From Fibrobacter sp. (GTDB taxonomy: Bacteria > Fibrobacterota > Chitinivibrionia > Chitinivibrionales > Chitinispirillaceae): a stretch of DNA of 41,231 nt. Each line of letters begins with the position of its first letter. The first letter of the stretch is position 1. The notes under the pieces are model-generated. The model was not told the origin of the DNA. It saw only the letters and a list, made by a program, of their open reading frames with translations, and did not search any database. The DNA lies in assembly GCA_012728995.1 (NCBI GenBank), contig JAAYEB010000317.1:1-41231 (forward strand), given 5' to 3'. A program made the position numbers and the translations under genes. This document shows positions 40,690 through 41,231 of the stretch, one piece after another.

Positions 40690-41231
40690 TTGAGAATAAT
40701 ACCATGCCTTATATTATTGGTTTATTCATTTCTTGAAGCAGCCGAAGCAATCAGCAAGGAATCTCTTCTTGAATGGATAAATGGAAATGCGCCCTTCGAA
40801 TTTATAATTATTGATGTTCGTGATACAAGCAGTGCAAGATCAACCGGAGTTATCGGGAAGGGGTCATGCAGTTCTTACAATATTCCATTTACGCTTTTTA
40901 ATGAGAACACAATAGACAGCATGCTTGAAATCATACCCAAAGACACAGCAACTGTTTTTTATTGTTTTAGTGATAATGTAAGCAAGACGATGGCAGATGA
41001 TTTTAGTGAATTTGATGAAAGACTGACCAGGCTGTACTATCTTGAAAAAGGGCTCAGGGCATGGGAAGGGCCAACAGTACCTGTAGAAAAGGTAAAGCCG
41101 AATCATCTTTTCCCGGCAACCTTTTGTTCAGAAACATCAATTAACTTTTCAGGAATTCCAAAAATTAAAACTGCAAAAGAGAATGATAATTCAGTTTTTG
41201 ACCTTCATGGACGTATCTGTGGAAACAGTAA
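40690..41231 (+). CDS. Exported rhodanese-like protein, C-terminus off the window
   Basis: The frame opens at TTG, preceded by TGGAGGAAC, and is open to the right edge (about 180 codons). The N-terminus is a short hydrophobic signal (PCLILLVYSFLEAAEA). The body has the rhodanese layout: FIIIDVRDTSSARSTGVIGK (the IDVR motif), YNIPFTLF, then TVFYCFSDN with the candidate active-site cysteine, and LEKGLRAWEGP (the usual G-x-x-x-W near the C-terminus). Rhodanese domains handle sulfur transfer or act as redox or phosphatase-like modules; in the periplasm they often serve sulfur metabolism. The region after the domain (from about residue 130) is not recognised and continues past the window. Confidence 0.75.
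   Translation, partial: MRIIPCLILLVYSFLEAAEAISKESLLEWINGNAPFEFIIIDVRDTSSARSTGVIGKGSCSSYNIPFTLFNENTIDSMLEIIPKDTATVFYCFSDNVSKTMADDFSEFDERLTRLYYLEKGLRAWEGPTVPVEKVKPNHLFPATFCSETSINFSGIPKIKTAKENDNSVFDLHGRICGNS

Noticed and set aside
1-41231. CRISPR array, rRNA or tRNA genes
   Set aside because: No regularly spaced repeats and no rRNA or tRNA were recognised apart from the tRNA-like part of tmRNA.

Overview
The window reads as chromosomal DNA of an AT-rich diderm (Gram-negative) bacterium. Outer-membrane and lipid A functions are present (an Omp85/BamA-TamA-like barrel, a LolA-like carrier, an LpxH-like hydrolase, UppP). So are several families I associate with the FCB group: a zinc-less DksA/TraR protein, a SprA-related small protein and a DUF5683-like membrane protein. 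A Fibrobacterota/Chitinivibrionia-type or other FCB lineage is plausible, but this is inference; no rRNA is present to settle it. Most genes have good Shine-Dalgarno sites, and GTG/TTG starts are fairly common.

Layout. 1-4064 (minus): a tightly packed four-gene unit of a secreted probable envelope protein, an ExbB/TolQ-type channel subunit, an ExbD-type single-pass partner and a large secreted protein with putative-Ig domains that runs off the left edge. 4615-7937 (minus): a divergent PRPP synthetase, prmA and thiC. 8216-15782 (plus): a zinc-less DksA-like regulator with a clear terminator, an Omp85-like barrel, a repeat protein, a small protein, a GH57/DUF3536 glycosidase, a small membrane protein and a very acidic 62-aa protein with a near-consensus promoter. 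15871-22679: envelope and housekeeping genes (lpxH, HIT, uppP, a predicted envelope protein, lolA, SAM hydrolase, htpG), including two tail-to-tail gene overlaps. 23057-25755: SprA-related protein, DUF5683-like protein and a LacI-family regulator, followed by ssrA (tmRNA) at 25856-26206.

26207-31536 looks like an accessory segment beginning right after tmRNA, a common island insertion site. It holds a two-gene overlapping unit (unknown protein plus HEPN-like protein) preceded by a perfect AT-only inverted repeat, a frameshifted zinc-ribbon ORF, a decayed IS21-type istB fragment, a two-gene unit coupling a dGTPase-like HD phosphohydrolase to a Pol-beta-type nucleotidyltransferase, and a GNAT acetyltransferase. 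No integrase or flanking att repeat was found. The region resembles a small defence or toxin-antitoxin neighbourhood.

31623-34434 (minus) is pyrR-pyrB-pyrC, with a promoter placed so close to pyrR that the transcript may be leaderless. 34521-40234 (minus) is the most striking part: one 1138-residue polypeptide joins an exported GH8 cellulase (BcsZ-like), a membrane cellulose-synthase GT2 domain (BcsA-like) and two PilZ c-di-GMP domains. Downstream lies a BcsC-like TPR/beta-barrel protein whose candidate ribosome site is inside a perfect hairpin. No separate bcsB is visible. The right end carries the start of an exported rhodanese-like protein.
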